Origin: Desulfobacterales bacterium
Lineage (GTDB): Bacteria; Desulfobacterota; UBA8473
Length of the DNA: 64,000 nt
Direction of reading: 5' to 3'
Assembly (NCBI GenBank): GCA_016209225.1
Contig: JACQWO010000069.1
Location: 101,324 to 165,323 of the forward strand
This document shows positions 43,420 through 52,640 of this stretch, in pieces. Both the position numbers and the translations under genes were made by a program. Within the stretch, counting starts at the first letter, position 1, and each line of letters starts with the position of its first letter. Below the pieces are notes generated by a model. The model ran no database searches. It was given only the letters and a program-made list of their open reading frames with translations, and was not told the DNA's origin.

Positions 43420-46400
43420 TTACATTGTTTCAATATCGCACCGCAGACACCGACGTGCCTCTTCCATAGCAATTTTGCTTGAAAACCCCATCTCTACTTC
43501 TTTAAAATTTCCAATTCTTTCTGCCGCAGGGATTTCTGGAACAGGAGTCCTTGGCATCTCCGGGGTCTCCTCATCGATTACCATGGGAATCTCTATCTCA
43601 TCCTCAAGGGGTGGTATATACGGAGGCTCTGTATAACGCTTCCTGACAGCAGCATCTATCTCATTGGCAGCATGATGACCTGCTGCTATTGCTTCCACAA
43701 CCGTAGCAGGACCTGTAACCGCATCTCCCCCCCCAAAGATCATTGAATCACTGACACATGTCTGTGTGCCTTTCTTTATCTCCAGAAGCCCTCTCTTAGA
43801 GATTTTGGGGTCGTCTTTTTCGGCAGGGAAAGGGAAAACCGGCTGCTGGCCAATTGCAACAAGCGCCTGGTCCACATCCAGGGAAAACTCAGCTCCTGGT
43901 ACAGGCAGAGGTCTTCTTCTGCCACTGGCATCAAATTCACCCAGAGACATCCTCTGGCAGATGACCTTCTGCACATGGCCATTCTCACTCAAAAACCTGA
44001 TTGGAGCCACAAGATATTCGATCTTTACCCCTTCCTCTTCGGCAGCCTGTATCTCTTCTTCCTGAGCCGGCATATCCTGACGAAGTCTGCGATAAAGTAT
44101 GGTAACCTCTTTTGCGCCACACCTCAGGGCAGAGCGTGAAGCATCGATAGCCGAATTGCCCCCTCCAATAACTGCCACACGTTTTCCTGTCTTCGGCTTT
44201 TTTCCCAGGTTGAGTTCTCGAAGGTATTCTACGGCTCCCCAGATACCTTCAAGATCTTCGCCGTCCGCGTCAACCTGGGTGCTCCGCTGAGCTCCAATAG
44301 CCAGATAGATGGCATCGAACTCCTTTTTAACCTGGTCCCATGAGATATCCCTGCCTACTTTTGTGTTGCATCGGAGTTCCACACCCAGGGCCAGGATATC
44401 TTCGATCTCAGCTCTCAGGACATCTCTGGGAAGCCGATATTCCGGGATGCCCCATCGGAGCATGCCTCCTGGTTCTGGAAGCTCCTCGAAAACAACTACC
44501 GCACAACCCCTCAGAATAAGGTCTTTAGCAGCGGTCATACCAGAGGGACCAGCACCGATAACTGCAATCCTTCCTTTCCTGGTTACAGGTACCCTGTTTA
44601 CAGGCGGCCTCCTGGTATTATCCGTAATAAACCGCTTAAGGTACTTTATGTTCACGGGTTCATCCAGGGTGGACCGCCTGCACTTGAATTCGCACTTGTG
44701 GTCGCATACCCTGCCACAGACACTGGGGAATGGGTTGGTTCTGAGAAGGATTTTATAGGCATCGTCTAACCGCTCAGCCCGAACCAAGGCAATATAACCT
44801 GGGATATCCATCCCCAGGGGGCAGGTGTGCTGGCATGGGGATTTAAAAAAGGCCGAACACACTACGGCAGGGCAACGCTTTTCACGAATATGCGCCTCGT
44901 ATTCGTCCCTAAAGTAACGGAGAGTGGAAAGCACGGGGTTGGGAGCCGTCTGTCCCAGTCCGCACAGGGCTGTATTCTGAACGATAGAAGCCCATCGCTC
45001 AAGGGTCTCTATGTCTCCCACCTCGCCTTTGCCCTCGCATATTCCGGTCAATATCTCCAGCATCTTCTTCGTGCCCACCCGACATGGTGTGCATTTGCCA
45101 CAGGACTCTTCCTGGCAGAATTCCATGAAAAATCTGGCCACATCTACTATACATTTATCTTCGTTCATAACGATCATGCCGCCAGAGCCAACGATTGCTC
45201 CAAGCTGGGTAATCGTTTCATAATCGACCGGTGCGTTCAAATGCTGGGCGGGTATACATCCTCCGGATGGTCCACCCAACTGAACAGACTTGAACCTTTT
45301 TCCTTCGGAGATCCCCCCCCCTATATCATGGACGATAGTCCCTATAGACGTTCCCATGGGCACTTCTACCAGTCCTACATTATTCACATCTCCTGTAAGG
45401 GCAAAGACCTTTGTCCCTTTACTTCTCAAGGTACCAAGACCGGCATACCATTTTCCTCCATTAAGGATTATCTGGGGTATGCTTGCCAGGGTCTCTACGT
45501 TATTCAGAACCGTCGGTTTTTTCCACAGGCCCTGTATGGCAGGGAAGGGGGGTCTGGGCCTGGGCATACCCCTTTTCCCCTCGATGGAGGTCATAAGCGC
45601 TGTCTCTTCTCCACACACAAATGCCCCTGCTCCACGGTAAACCTCCAGATCAAAACTAAACCCGGACCCAAGGATATCCTCTCCAAGGAGGCCATATCCC
45701 CTTGCCTGATCAATGGCAAGGTTCAGCGTCTTTACGGCAAGAGGATATTCCGCGCGGCAGTAAATATAGCCCTGCTTGGCCCCGATGGCCTTAGCTGCTA
45801 TGATCATCCCTTCAAGTACTGCATGAGGGTCTGACTCCAGGACACAACGATCCATAAAGGCTCCGGGGTCCCCTTCGTCGGCATTACAAAGGACATATTT
45901 GACATCTCCGCGGGATCTTGCGCAAAACTCCCATTTCATTCCGGTGGGGAACCCTGCGCCTCCCCGACCTCTAATCCCTGACACCTTAACTTCCTTAATG
46001 ATTTCATCAGAACTCATCTGGTACAGTGCCCTGGCAGCCGCAAAATATCCATCCATGGCTATGTATTCTTCTATCTTCTCTGCCTGGATCAGACCACGAT
46101 TCCTCATGACACGCAGTTCCTGCAAGCCAAAGAATGGAATCTGCTGAATCGGAGGTATTGCCTCGCTTTTCGGAGATGGAGGGCCCTCGAATGCTTTCTC
46201 CTTTTGTTCCCAACCTCTAGAAAATGCCCATTCCAGGATTACCTGGCTTCCCAATACGTGCCTTTGGAAGATTTGGCGTGCTTTTTCTTCGTCCACTTCT
46301 GCATATTTTATAGACTCTTCGCCAAGTCTATCTATAGTGACAAGGGGTTCACGGTTGCAGATGCCTGCACAACCAGATGTGGTTATGAGGATGTCAGTTC

Positions 46401-46578
46401 TCCCAGAGGAGTTGAGTTCTTCCCTGAGGGTTGCCAAAACATTCTCTGCGCCAGAGGCGATCCCGCATGTGCCCATGTGGACTGTTATGCGGCAGGTGTA
46501 CCCTTCAGCATCCAGTACCGAGAACCTGAGGACAGCCCCCCTTATCCTATAAAGATCCTCTATCTTCAGCTTTTGCAT
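43420..46578 (-). CDS. HoxF/NuoF-type subunit fused to GltD/NfnB-like NADPH oxidoreductase
   Basis: A 1052-residue fusion. Residues about 15-110 are a thioredoxin-like [2Fe-2S] domain (CGIASG, SGCAGICNREP); about 135-560 are NuoF, with NADH/FMN motifs GRGGAGFPTGMKWEF and CGEETALMTSIEGKRGMP and the cluster ESCGKCTPCRVG. From about 575 a GltD-like part follows: CQHTCPLGMDIPGY, FPSVCGRVCDHKCEFKCRR, FAD loop VIGAGPSGMTAAKDL, NAD(P)H loop VIGGGNSAIDASRSAL, FGGGDAVTGPATVVEA, ending in ARRCLRCD. Two flavins and two nucleotide sites in one chain suggest exchange between NADH, NADPH and the hydrogenase, perhaps by bifurcation. Confidence 0.94.
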   Translation of the reverse strand: MQKLKIEDLYRIRGAVLRFSVLDAEGYTCRITVHMGTCGIASGAENVLATLREELNSSGRTDILITTSGCAGICNREPLVTIDRLGEESIKYAEVDEEKARQIFQRHVLGSQVILEWAFSRGWEQKEKAFEGPPSPKSEAIPPIQQIPFFGLQELRVMRNRGLIQAEKIEEYIAMDGYFAAARALYQMSSDEIIKEVKVSGIRGRGGAGFPTGMKWEFCARSRGDVKYVLCNADEGDPGAFMDRCVLESDPHAVLEGMIIAAKAIGAKQGYIYCRAEYPLAVKTLNLAIDQARGYGLLGEDILGSGFSFDLEVYRGAGAFVCGEETALMTSIEGKRGMPRPRPPFPAIQGLWKKPTVLNNVETLASIPQIILNGGKWYAGLGTLRSKGTKVFALTGDVNNVGLVEVPMGTSIGTIVHDIGGGISEGKRFKSVQLGGPSGGCIPAQHLNAPVDYETITQLGAIVGSGGMIVMNEDKCIVDVARFFMEFCQEESCGKCTPCRVGTKKMLEILTGICEGKGEVGDIETLERWASIVQNTALCGLGQTAPNPVLSTLRYFRDEYEAHIREKRCPAVVCSAFFKSPCQHTCPLGMDIPGYIALVRAERLDDAYKILLRTNPFPSVCGRVCDHKCEFKCRRSTLDEPVNIKYLKRFITDNTRRPPVNRVPVTRKGRIAVIGAGPSGMTAAKDLILRGCAVVVFEELPEPGGMLRWGIPEYRLPRDVLRAEIEDILALGVELRCNTKVGRDISWDQVKKEFDAIYLAIGAQRSTQVDADGEDLEGIWGAVEYLRELNLGKKPKTGKRVAVIGGGNSAIDASRSALRCGAKEVTILYRRLRQDMPAQEEEIQAAEEEGVKIEYLVAPIRFLSENGHVQKVICQRMSLGEFDASGRRRPLPVPGAEFSLDVDQALVAIGQQPVFPFPAEKDDPKISKRGLLEIKKGTQTCVSDSMIFGGGDAVTGPATVVEAIAAGHHAANEIDAAVRKRYTEPPYIPPLEDEIEIPMVIDEETPEMPRTPVPEIPAAERIGNFKEVEMGFSSKIAMEEARRCLRCDIETM

Positions 46579-46597
46579 AAGTAAACTCCTTCTTTAA

Positions 46598-47101
46598 TTA
46601 ATCATAATCTTCTAAGATGTCAGATATCTTTGTTGGTTTAACCTGCTTAAATGTATTATTATCGATAACCATTGTTGGGGCAAGACCACAGGCACCAATA
46701 CAACGGACAGTGTCCAGGGAAAAACGCCTGTCATCTGTAGTACTTCCAGGGCCAACCCCTAGAATTCCAGAAAGTTTTTCCATGTTTCTTTTGCCCCCTC
46801 TGACATAACAGGCCGTTCCAAGACAGACCCTCACAGTATGCCTTCCCTTCGGGACCATCGTAAAAAAAGAATAAAAGGTGATAACCCCATAGACTTCGCT
46901 AAAAGGAATCCTGAGACCGATGGCGATCCTTCTCTGTATGGATTTAGGAAGATACCCAATGGCCTCCTGTATCTCCTCCAGCGCAGGGATCAGCGCCCCA
47001 GGTTTTCTAGCGTATCGCTCGATGATGGTGTCTACAGAAGCTATATCTTCTGCAGAAAATTCTTGTTCCTCAACTATTTCTGACGTCGCCTTCTCCACCA
47101 C
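46598..47101 (-). CDS. hoxE: HoxE/NuoE-type [2Fe-2S] subunit
   Basis: A 167-residue NuoE-type protein with a helical N-terminus and thioredoxin-like [2Fe-2S] domain: CLGTACYVRGG and VRCIGACGLAPTMVID give four Cys. It is the first gene of the hydrogenase operon, starts with GTG (two adjacent GTG codons are possible) and has AAAAGGAGGTAATT ahead, the same leader words as acs. It passes electrons to or from the flavin subunit. Confidence 0.94.
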   Translation of the reverse strand: MVEKATSEIVEEQEFSAEDIASVDTIIERYARKPGALIPALEEIQEAIGYLPKSIQRRIAIGLRIPFSEVYGVITFYSFFTMVPKGRHTVRVCLGTACYVRGGKRNMEKLSGILGVGPGSTTDDRRFSLDTVRCIGACGLAPTMVIDNNTFKQVKPTKISDILEDYD

Positions 47102-47139
47102 AGAAATTACCTCCTTTTAAGAAGTTATATGTAAAATCC

Positions 47140-47316
47140 TCTGTCTTTTTTGAACTCAAGAATTGTGCCAAAAGGGAAAAGTATTTGATGAAAAAATAAC
47201 CAGTTGAAAAGACAGGGTAAATTGTTCGCCAACTATAAACAAGGGAAAAGGATTAGATGGGGAAACGGACTTTCTTGTAAACATCCAGGTTACACCCTGT
47301 CAACTGGCGATTGCCT
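47140..47316 (-). promoter_or_regulatory. Upstream regulatory repeat, copy in front of hoxE
   Basis: The 177-bp stretch matches 56219-56399 base for base over most of its length (I count mostly single substitutions and a 2-base indel). Read on the minus strand it holds the dyad TGTAACCTGGATGTTTACA, a CCAGTTGACAGG word found at both its ends, and TGGCACAATTCTTGAG (47155-47170), a -24/-12-like site in which the -12 GC reads GA. A start near 47145 would give a ~45-base leader to hoxE. Confidence 0.7.
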
Positions 47317-47323
47317 TTTAGGG

Positions 47324-47438
47324 AACTACTCAGGTAGATAGACTGAAGTTTAGGCTATAGACTATTAGCCTACTTCAGCCTACAGCTTACAGACTATTAG
47401 GCTACTACAGTCTTCAGCCTAAACACCTGAGTAGTTAC
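47324..47438. repeat. Palindromic element with GTAACTACTCAGGT ends
   Basis: AACTACTCAGGT opens and ACCTGAGTAGTTAC closes the element; in between AGACTGAAGTTTAGGCT is mirrored by AGGCTACTACAGTCTTCAGCCTAAAC-like words. Together with the regulatory repeat it fills the 380-bp gap before the hoxE operon. Confidence 0.8.
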
Positions 47439-47482
47439 TGGCGTTTTATACAAACCGAAAAGGCATTGGGGCAGAAACCTGT

Positions 47483-48292
47483 TTAATACTGAGCATCGGG
47501 AAAAGTACATACTTTTCGAGGCTTATCAATCATTTTGTACATTTTTGGGGAAAACCATGCCCCTTCAAGTATTTCGTCATCAACAACATTGAGGATGCCA
47601 TCATGAATTGCCCAACTTCGCCCACGGATCGATCTATGAAACCCTGTCTGTCGAAAAGGGGAAGAACCATTCAACTTATCATGGAGGATATTTCCGGGCT
47701 GAAAAAGTTCATGGATGCGTTTCATCCTTAGAAGCCCTTCAAAATAAGAAAAGCCATACATCTCATAAATAATGGCGTTATGATAGAAAAGGGCATCTAA
47801 GACGATCGACTTTATTCCCATAATCCGGGCGAAGTGCTCCAGACAATTGATGAATTCGCCGGTTAACCTGAGTCCTCTTCTAACCTGGCCCGGAGCTAAC
47901 CCCGCTTTCAGGGCTCTTACCTCTTCATTTATATTTCGGGATGCCCGTCCAAAAAGAGTGTCCTTTCCCATCATATCAACATCAGTGTTAAACCTCTCGC
48001 TATCAGGATCATTCATAATTATAAAATCGAGACAAAGCTGAGTTCTGTCCGTGGTGTCGGATATCTGGGAAAAGAAGACACTATCATGGTCTGTCGCCTC
48101 CCGCTTTACTTCGATAATGGCTGCATTGTCTTTCGGCGGACAATAAAATCGAACCAGACGCTCTTGTCTTTCATTAATGAAAAGAACCGGGCTAATGCGA
48201 TAACGATGAAATATTGAAGGTGGAATTATAACACGATAAAGACCTTCTTTTTCAACATCTGAGAGGTGACTTATTTTATATATCCAGGACAT
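47483..48292 (-). CDS. Unknown protein, 269 aa
   Basis: I do not recognise it. It is soluble, without signal or membrane segments. The middle part (IKSIVLDALFYHNAIIYEMYGFSYFEG) recalls the C-terminal strand of GNAT acetyltransferases, but the acetyl-CoA loop is not evident. It starts 23 bases after the DRTGG-domain gene and the two are surely one unit. The end carries WFSPKMYKMIDKPRKVCTFPDA. Confidence 0.8.
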   Translation of the reverse strand: MSWIYKISHLSDVEKEGLYRVIIPPSIFHRYRISPVLFINERQERLVRFYCPPKDNAAIIEVKREATDHDSVFFSQISDTTDRTQLCLDFIIMNDPDSERFNTDVDMMGKDTLFGRASRNINEEVRALKAGLAPGQVRRGLRLTGEFINCLEHFARIMGIKSIVLDALFYHNAIIYEMYGFSYFEGLLRMKRIHELFQPGNILHDKLNGSSPFRQTGFHRSIRGRSWAIHDGILNVVDDEILEGAWFSPKMYKMIDKPRKVCTFPDAQY

Positions 48293-48315
48293 GTTCTCGA
48301 CTTCAGGGATTGAGT

Positions 48316-49371
48316 TTAAACAGTTTGCCCTACAATCTTTCGGATAGCCTCCTCTCCACCCAGGAGATGGAGAAATCGTTTGAGCTTATAGACATCTTTA
48401 CTGGTGATATGTATTTGCCGATTCTGAAGCTTATCCATGGTAGTAAAGGTATCGTAGGGGGTCGAAATCAATGGGATGCCGAAATCCTTGCAAGTATTGA
48501 TTACAATGGGAGCCGGCTTTCGTCCTCCGGTCAACAAAATACCGGTAACAACAGGGGGAATAAAAGGTACAGGTGAATTATCCACTGTTGGTCCAAGAAG
48601 GATAATTTTGTTAAAAACCCTGCGGAATAAATTTAATGAGCCCTGAAGGTGAGAGGGACTGATGGAGGTGTTTTCCACCAGGCTATCCAGGCGTTCTTCT
48701 CCTGTCAGCACATCGCCCTTAACGATATCAACGATGTGACGAATGGTTAAACAAGCCAGAATCCGATCTTGAGGCACAACAAAGACAACGGGCAACCCCC
48801 TTTCTTGAAAGAGGGGAACAAGTTTTTGGCGGACAGATTCCAGGCTATCAGGTGAAACCCGATTAATGATTACGATCTTGACTCTTCCGTTCAAGAACGA
48901 GTCTACGGCCAGCACTGAATATATAGACATGCTCTCACTCTGAAATTTATCGACCAGCAGAACCGGAGAGTCGAACTGTTTTACAAGATGACCATCGGGC
49001 AAATAAGGGGAGTCAGAGTCATAAAAAATCTGCTCTGACCCCATAATTACGAGAGCATCTTTTTCTTCCTTCACGACTTCATAACTTTTTTTGATGTTTT
49101 TAATCTGTTCCTTCCTGGTGGCTTCATCTCCTGGAGATTCTTCCGGGACAACCGGAGAGATGAGTTCTAAATCTTCCTGAAGACAAAGATACTCTTTCAT
49201 TAAAAGAGCGTCTTTATCTATTATTCGTCCATCTTTAATCATGGGACGGGTGACAAAGGGCTTAAAAAAACCTGTCCGCATGCCTTTTGAATGAAAAATC
49301 TCCGCCATAACCCATGCTGCCAAACTCTGTCCCGATTGGGTGCCAGTGGAACTAATTAAGATTTTATGCAT
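48316..49371 (-). CDS. P-loop and DRTGG-domain protein (phosphotransacetylase N-terminal type)
   Basis: This 351-residue protein has an N-terminal dethiobiotin-synthetase-like P-loop domain (ILISSTGTQSGQSLAAWVM; the loop is altered from GxxxGKT to GTQSGQS) to about 205, and a DRTGG domain with GILLTGGRKPAPIVI near 285-300. The same two domains form the N-terminal regulatory part of some phosphotransacetylases, but the catalytic domain is not present here. It may sense nucleotides in acetate metabolism; acs lies 5 kb away. Confidence 0.8.
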   Translation of the reverse strand: MHKILISSTGTQSGQSLAAWVMAEIFHSKGMRTGFFKPFVTRPMIKDGRIIDKDALLMKEYLCLQEDLELISPVVPEESPGDEATRKEQIKNIKKSYEVVKEEKDALVIMGSEQIFYDSDSPYLPDGHLVKQFDSPVLLVDKFQSESMSIYSVLAVDSFLNGRVKIVIINRVSPDSLESVRQKLVPLFQERGLPVVFVVPQDRILACLTIRHIVDIVKGDVLTGEERLDSLVENTSISPSHLQGSLNLFRRVFNKIILLGPTVDNSPVPFIPPVVTGILLTGGRKPAPIVINTCKDFGIPLISTPYDTFTTMDKLQNRQIHITSKDVYKLKRFLHLLGGEEAIRKIVGQTV

Positions 49372-49390
49372 TATCTTCCTCAGTTTTGAA

Positions 49391-49605
49391 GAGAGACCCT
49401 TGCAAAACTATTTATGCTTTGAAAAAGTATCCCCTTAGAGCGAATTGCATAGATTTTTTGGGGAACCCATCTTAGCGAGCGTAATGTAGAAAATTCACAT
49501 GGTTGAGCCCGAAGGGCAAGCTTGTGAATTTTCAATGAAGCGAGCTTAGATGGGTCAAAAAATGTATGTTGAAGCGAAAAGGGGTACTTTTTCAAAGCTC
49601 TCGAA
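49391..49605 (+). repeat. Fold-back element family R1, copy 3
   Basis: A complete copy, forward orientation, from GAGACCCTTGCAAAAC to TTTTTCAAAGCTCTCGA. It fills the space between the receiver gene and the DRTGG gene, and its outer arms (GCTTTGAAAAAGTA and TACTTTTTCAAAGC) are complementary. Confidence 0.93.
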
Positions 49606-49610
49606 GAGTA

Positions 49611-49976
49611 TTATTCCAAAGAATTTTTTACTAAGTCAAGGAGACGCTGGGGTGCGATGGGTTTTGGCAAAAATAGGTTCGCGCCGGCATCGATACCCTT
49701 TTGCGTATCATCCTTGCTGCTCTTGGCTGTGAGTATAATAATGGGAACAGTACGGTATAGCTCGATTTCCCTGATTTTTCGGCAGAGCTCGAACCCATCA
49801 ATACCCGGCATGATAATATCCAGCATCATAAGGTCAAATTTTTCCTCACCTACCTTTTCCAGAGCAACCTGACCGTTTAAGGCGGTTGACACCTCGTAGC
49901 CACAGGGCTTGAGCAGCTCTTCCAGGGCTATCAAAACAAGCTCATCATCATCAACAACAAGAATCTTTTTAGACAT
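49611..49976 (-). CDS. Stand-alone response-regulator receiver
   Basis: A 121-residue receiver with VDDDELV, LMMLDIIMPGIDG (phospho-Asp), ILTAKSS and LPKPIA. It overlaps the end of the PAS kinase gene by eight bases and is its probable partner. There is no output domain. Confidence 0.93.
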   Translation of the reverse strand: MSKKILVVDDDELVLIALEELLKPCGYEVSTALNGQVALEKVGEEKFDLMMLDIIMPGIDGFELCRKIREIELYRTVPIIILTAKSSKDDTQKGIDAGANLFLPKPIAPQRLLDLVKNSLE

Positions 49977-52347
49977 TGCCTGTATTTCCTTTCTCTATTG
50001 AGTTGTCGCTGGCAATCGCGGGGAGGATGACCCTAAAGGTAGCCCCCTTTCCCACCTCGCTATCCACCTCTATCCGGCCTCCATGCTTTTCTACAATACC
50101 ATAGCAGATAGAGAGACCAAGGCCTGTCCCGCTCCCTACTTCTTTAGTTGAAAAGAACGGATCAAATATCTTGTACTTAATTTCCGGTGATATCCCTGGA
50201 CCTGTATCGGTAAACGAAATGATGACCTCCCCTGGCGCTCCATCCTTAGATCGGTAAAAAGAACGGATTATGAGTTCCTTATCTGATTCCTGCTTGTCTA
50301 AAGCATCCCTGGCGTTACTGATGATGTTTAAAAAAACCTGTTCGAGTTGAGAGGCGCTTCCTGTCACCTCGGGTAATTGGGAGGAAAAATCCTTTACTAT
50401 TTTAATACTGTGATCGAGGAGTTGCTGTTCAGTTATAAGGAGAGAATTGTTTATCGGTATCCTTATATCTAAAGGTTCAAAATGCGTTTCCGTTTCTCGT
50501 GAGAACTCCCGGAGATGGTTAACAATGGTGGCGATACGATCATTGCAGCGACCTATCAAACCTATCAGTCTTTCATTGGGGCAGTCTTGATGGAGATTCT
50601 CTCTGATACGATAAAGGATAGTCTGGGATGCCATGAGGGGATTGTTTATTTCATGTGCTACACCTGAAACCAGATCTCCCAGTTCCCGCATTTTGGCGCT
50701 TTGAATAAGGGATGCCTCAGCTTTCCGGAGATCTGCCTCCAGCTTTCTTTTTTCGGTCAGGTTCTGGAAAATACCCACCGTTCCTATGGTTTCCCCCTTA
50801 AAATTTTTTAAGAGGGCGGCAGATGTATTAATGGGAATCTCTCTGCCATTCCTGTCAACCAGGGTCATCTTATAATTGCTGAATTTATGGTCACGACGGA
50901 GGCTGCTCATGATCTTTCGAGCCTCGGCTATTCCGTCCAGATAGACAATAGAAATATGCTTACCGATAACCTCCTCCTTCTTGACATGAAGAATATCTTC
51001 CAGTCCCCTGTTAATACGAGTAAGAATCCCTTTCCGGTCAGTTGTTATGATTCCATCTACTGAGCTTTCGAGGATATTTTCTAAATAGTCTTTTGTCTCT
51101 TTCAATTCTTGTTCCAGACGTTTTCGCTCGGTAATATCCCGTGATATTTCCAGGTATCCAAAAAGTTCACCCTTGGCATTCCTCATAGCGGTTATCACCG
51201 TCCGACCAAGAAACCTTCCCCCGTCCTTTTTCCCTCGCTCTGCCTCTTTCTCTATTGCCCGCCCCCTTCGTAATCCTTGCAATTCTTCCCTTTCAAGGAG
51301 ACAATCCTCGCTATTAGCGTAAGTCTTGGAAATATTCTCTCCGATCATCTCTTCCCTTGTCCACCCGAAAAGGTTTCTGGCGCCCATATTAAATTCCAGG
51401 ATTTCTCCTTCAATATCAACGGCAACAATGGCATATTCAGTGGAGCTCTCTAAGATATTGGTCAGTAGTGTCGATATTTTTTTATACTCTTCTTTTGAAT
51501 CTGCGAGCTCCTGAGTCCGCTGGGTTACAGCCTGTTCTAAATTTTGGGTGTACTTCTGAATCTGTTCTCCCATACAATTAAAAGAGTGCGCCAGTTGACC
51601 GATTTCATCCTGTTGGGAAATGTCAACCCGAAGGGAGAACTCCCCTTCTGCCATTCGGGATGAAACCCTGGTCAACTGCAGAATTGGACGGGTTAGAAAA
51701 CGTGCCAGTATAATCGTGAATATCAAGACTATTCCCAGGCTGGCTGTGGTTAAAATGATAACAGTCTTTTCAGTATCATAAACCGCCTTGAAGATCTCCT
51801 CCTCATAGCTTCCGGCTGCTATAATCCACCCCAATTGGGGCAGATAGCGAAACTTAACAATCTTTATCCGGGGAGAGGTCTCCCCCAGTTCCACATTAAT
51901 CCACGGGTATCGAATCTCTCCTGTCTTTGATCCCCCTATGGAGATCGCCTTTTCAATCATCTCCTTGATAAAATAATTGCCCTTGGAATCTTCCCAGTTG
52001 CTAATATTTTCCCCCTCCTTAGTGGGGTGGATGATCAGGTTACCCTGCCGGTCCAGTACATAAGCATAGCCGGTCTTTCCGATAACAATACTTTTCACAA
52101 TTTCCCTTATCTTGGAAAGCTGAGGGGGTGGAATTAAGGAAGTATTTTCTGCGACTGATAAGTTGATTTCACAAAGGGCGTGGAGGGTATTAACAATATT
52201 TTCCAATTTCTGATCTTCCCCTGCTTTTAGAGTTGAGCTGAACTCACTTGTTGCGAGGAAAGAAAATAAAATCAAGGGGATGATAACTAAAAGAGAGATA
52301 ACAAAGATAAGTTTATTTCTAAGTCTCCAGTCAGAGAATTTTTTCAT
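49969..52347 (-). CDS. Cache-HAMP-PAS-PAS sensor histidine kinase
   Basis: A 792-residue kinase from ATG 52347: first helix ([19 protein letters not shown]), a periplasmic Cache domain ([20 protein letters not shown], about 75-215), second helix, HAMP, coiled coil, two PAS domains (each with PAC-type ending such as [15 protein letters not shown]), HisKA with [17 protein letters not shown], and HATPase with [20 protein letters not shown] and [10 protein letters not shown]. The ORF track start adds 45 residues that come from an R1 repeat. The Cache domain resembles those sensing carboxylates. Confidence 0.93.
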   Translation of the reverse strand: MKKFSDWRLRNKLIFVISLLVIIPLILFSFLATSEFSSTLKAGEDQKLENIVNTLHALCEINLSVAENTSLIPPPQLSKIREIVKSIVIGKTGYAYVLDRQGNLIIHPTKEGENISNWEDSKGNYFIKEMIEKAISIGGSKTGEIRYPWINVELGETSPRIKIVKFRYLPQLGWIIAAGSYEEEIFKAVYDTEKTVIILTTASLGIVLIFTIILARFLTRPILQLTRVSSRMAEGEFSLRVDISQQDEIGQLAHSFNCMGEQIQKYTQNLEQAVTQRTQELADSKEEYKKISTLLTNILESSTEYAIVAVDIEGEILEFNMGARNLFGWTREEMIGENISKTYANSEDCLLEREELQGLRRGRAIEKEAERGKKDGGRFLGRTVITAMRNAKGELFGYLEISRDITERKRLEQELKETKDYLENILESSVDGIITTDRKGILTRINRGLEDILHVKKEEVIGKHISIVYLDGIAEARKIMSSLRRDHKFSNYKMTLVDRNGREIPINTSAALLKNFKGETIGTVGIFQNLTEKRKLEADLRKAEASLIQSAKMRELGDLVSGVAHEINNPLMASQTILYRIRENLHQDCPNERLIGLIGRCNDRIATIVNHLREFSRETETHFEPLDIRIPINNSLLITEQQLLDHSIKIVKDFSSQLPEVTGSASQLEQVFLNIISNARDALDKQESDKELIIRSFYRSKDGAPGEVIISFTDTGPGISPEIKYKIFDPFFSTKEVGSGTGLGLSICYGIVEKHGGRIEVDSEVGKGATFRVILPAIASDNSIEKGNTGNV

Positions 52348-52381
52348 GGGCAAAGGTAGGATAAGAAAGCTATGAAATAAG

Positions 52382-52593
52382 CGAGAGCTTTGAAAAAGTA
52401 CCCCTTTTCGCTTCAGCATACATTTTTTGACCCATCTAAGCTCGCGCCATTGGAAATTCACAAACTCACCCTTCGGGCTCAAACATGTGAATTTTCTACA
52501 TTCCGCTCGCTAAGAAGGGTCCCCAAAAAAATCTATGTAATTCGCTCTCAGGGGACTTCTTCAAAGCTCTTTGCAGGTTGTGCAAAGGTCTTG
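52382..52593 (-). repeat. Fold-back element family R1, copy 4
   Basis: A complete copy in reverse orientation, starting GAGAGCTTTGAAAAAGTACC and ending GGACTTCTTCAAAGCTCTTT followed by GCAGGTTGTGCAAAGGTC. It lies just upstream of the kinase gene and accounts for most of the gap to the MFS gene. Confidence 0.93.
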
Positions 52594-52640
52594 TAAGCTT
52601 GTTAAAATATAGATTATTTTACGAAAAAAGTCTACCTCTT

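Noticed and set aside
44827-45834. 335-aa plus-strand ORF opposite the HoxF/GltD fusion
   Set aside because: It is a shadow of the NuoF-coding strand, with Cys/His-rich random composition and no RBS.
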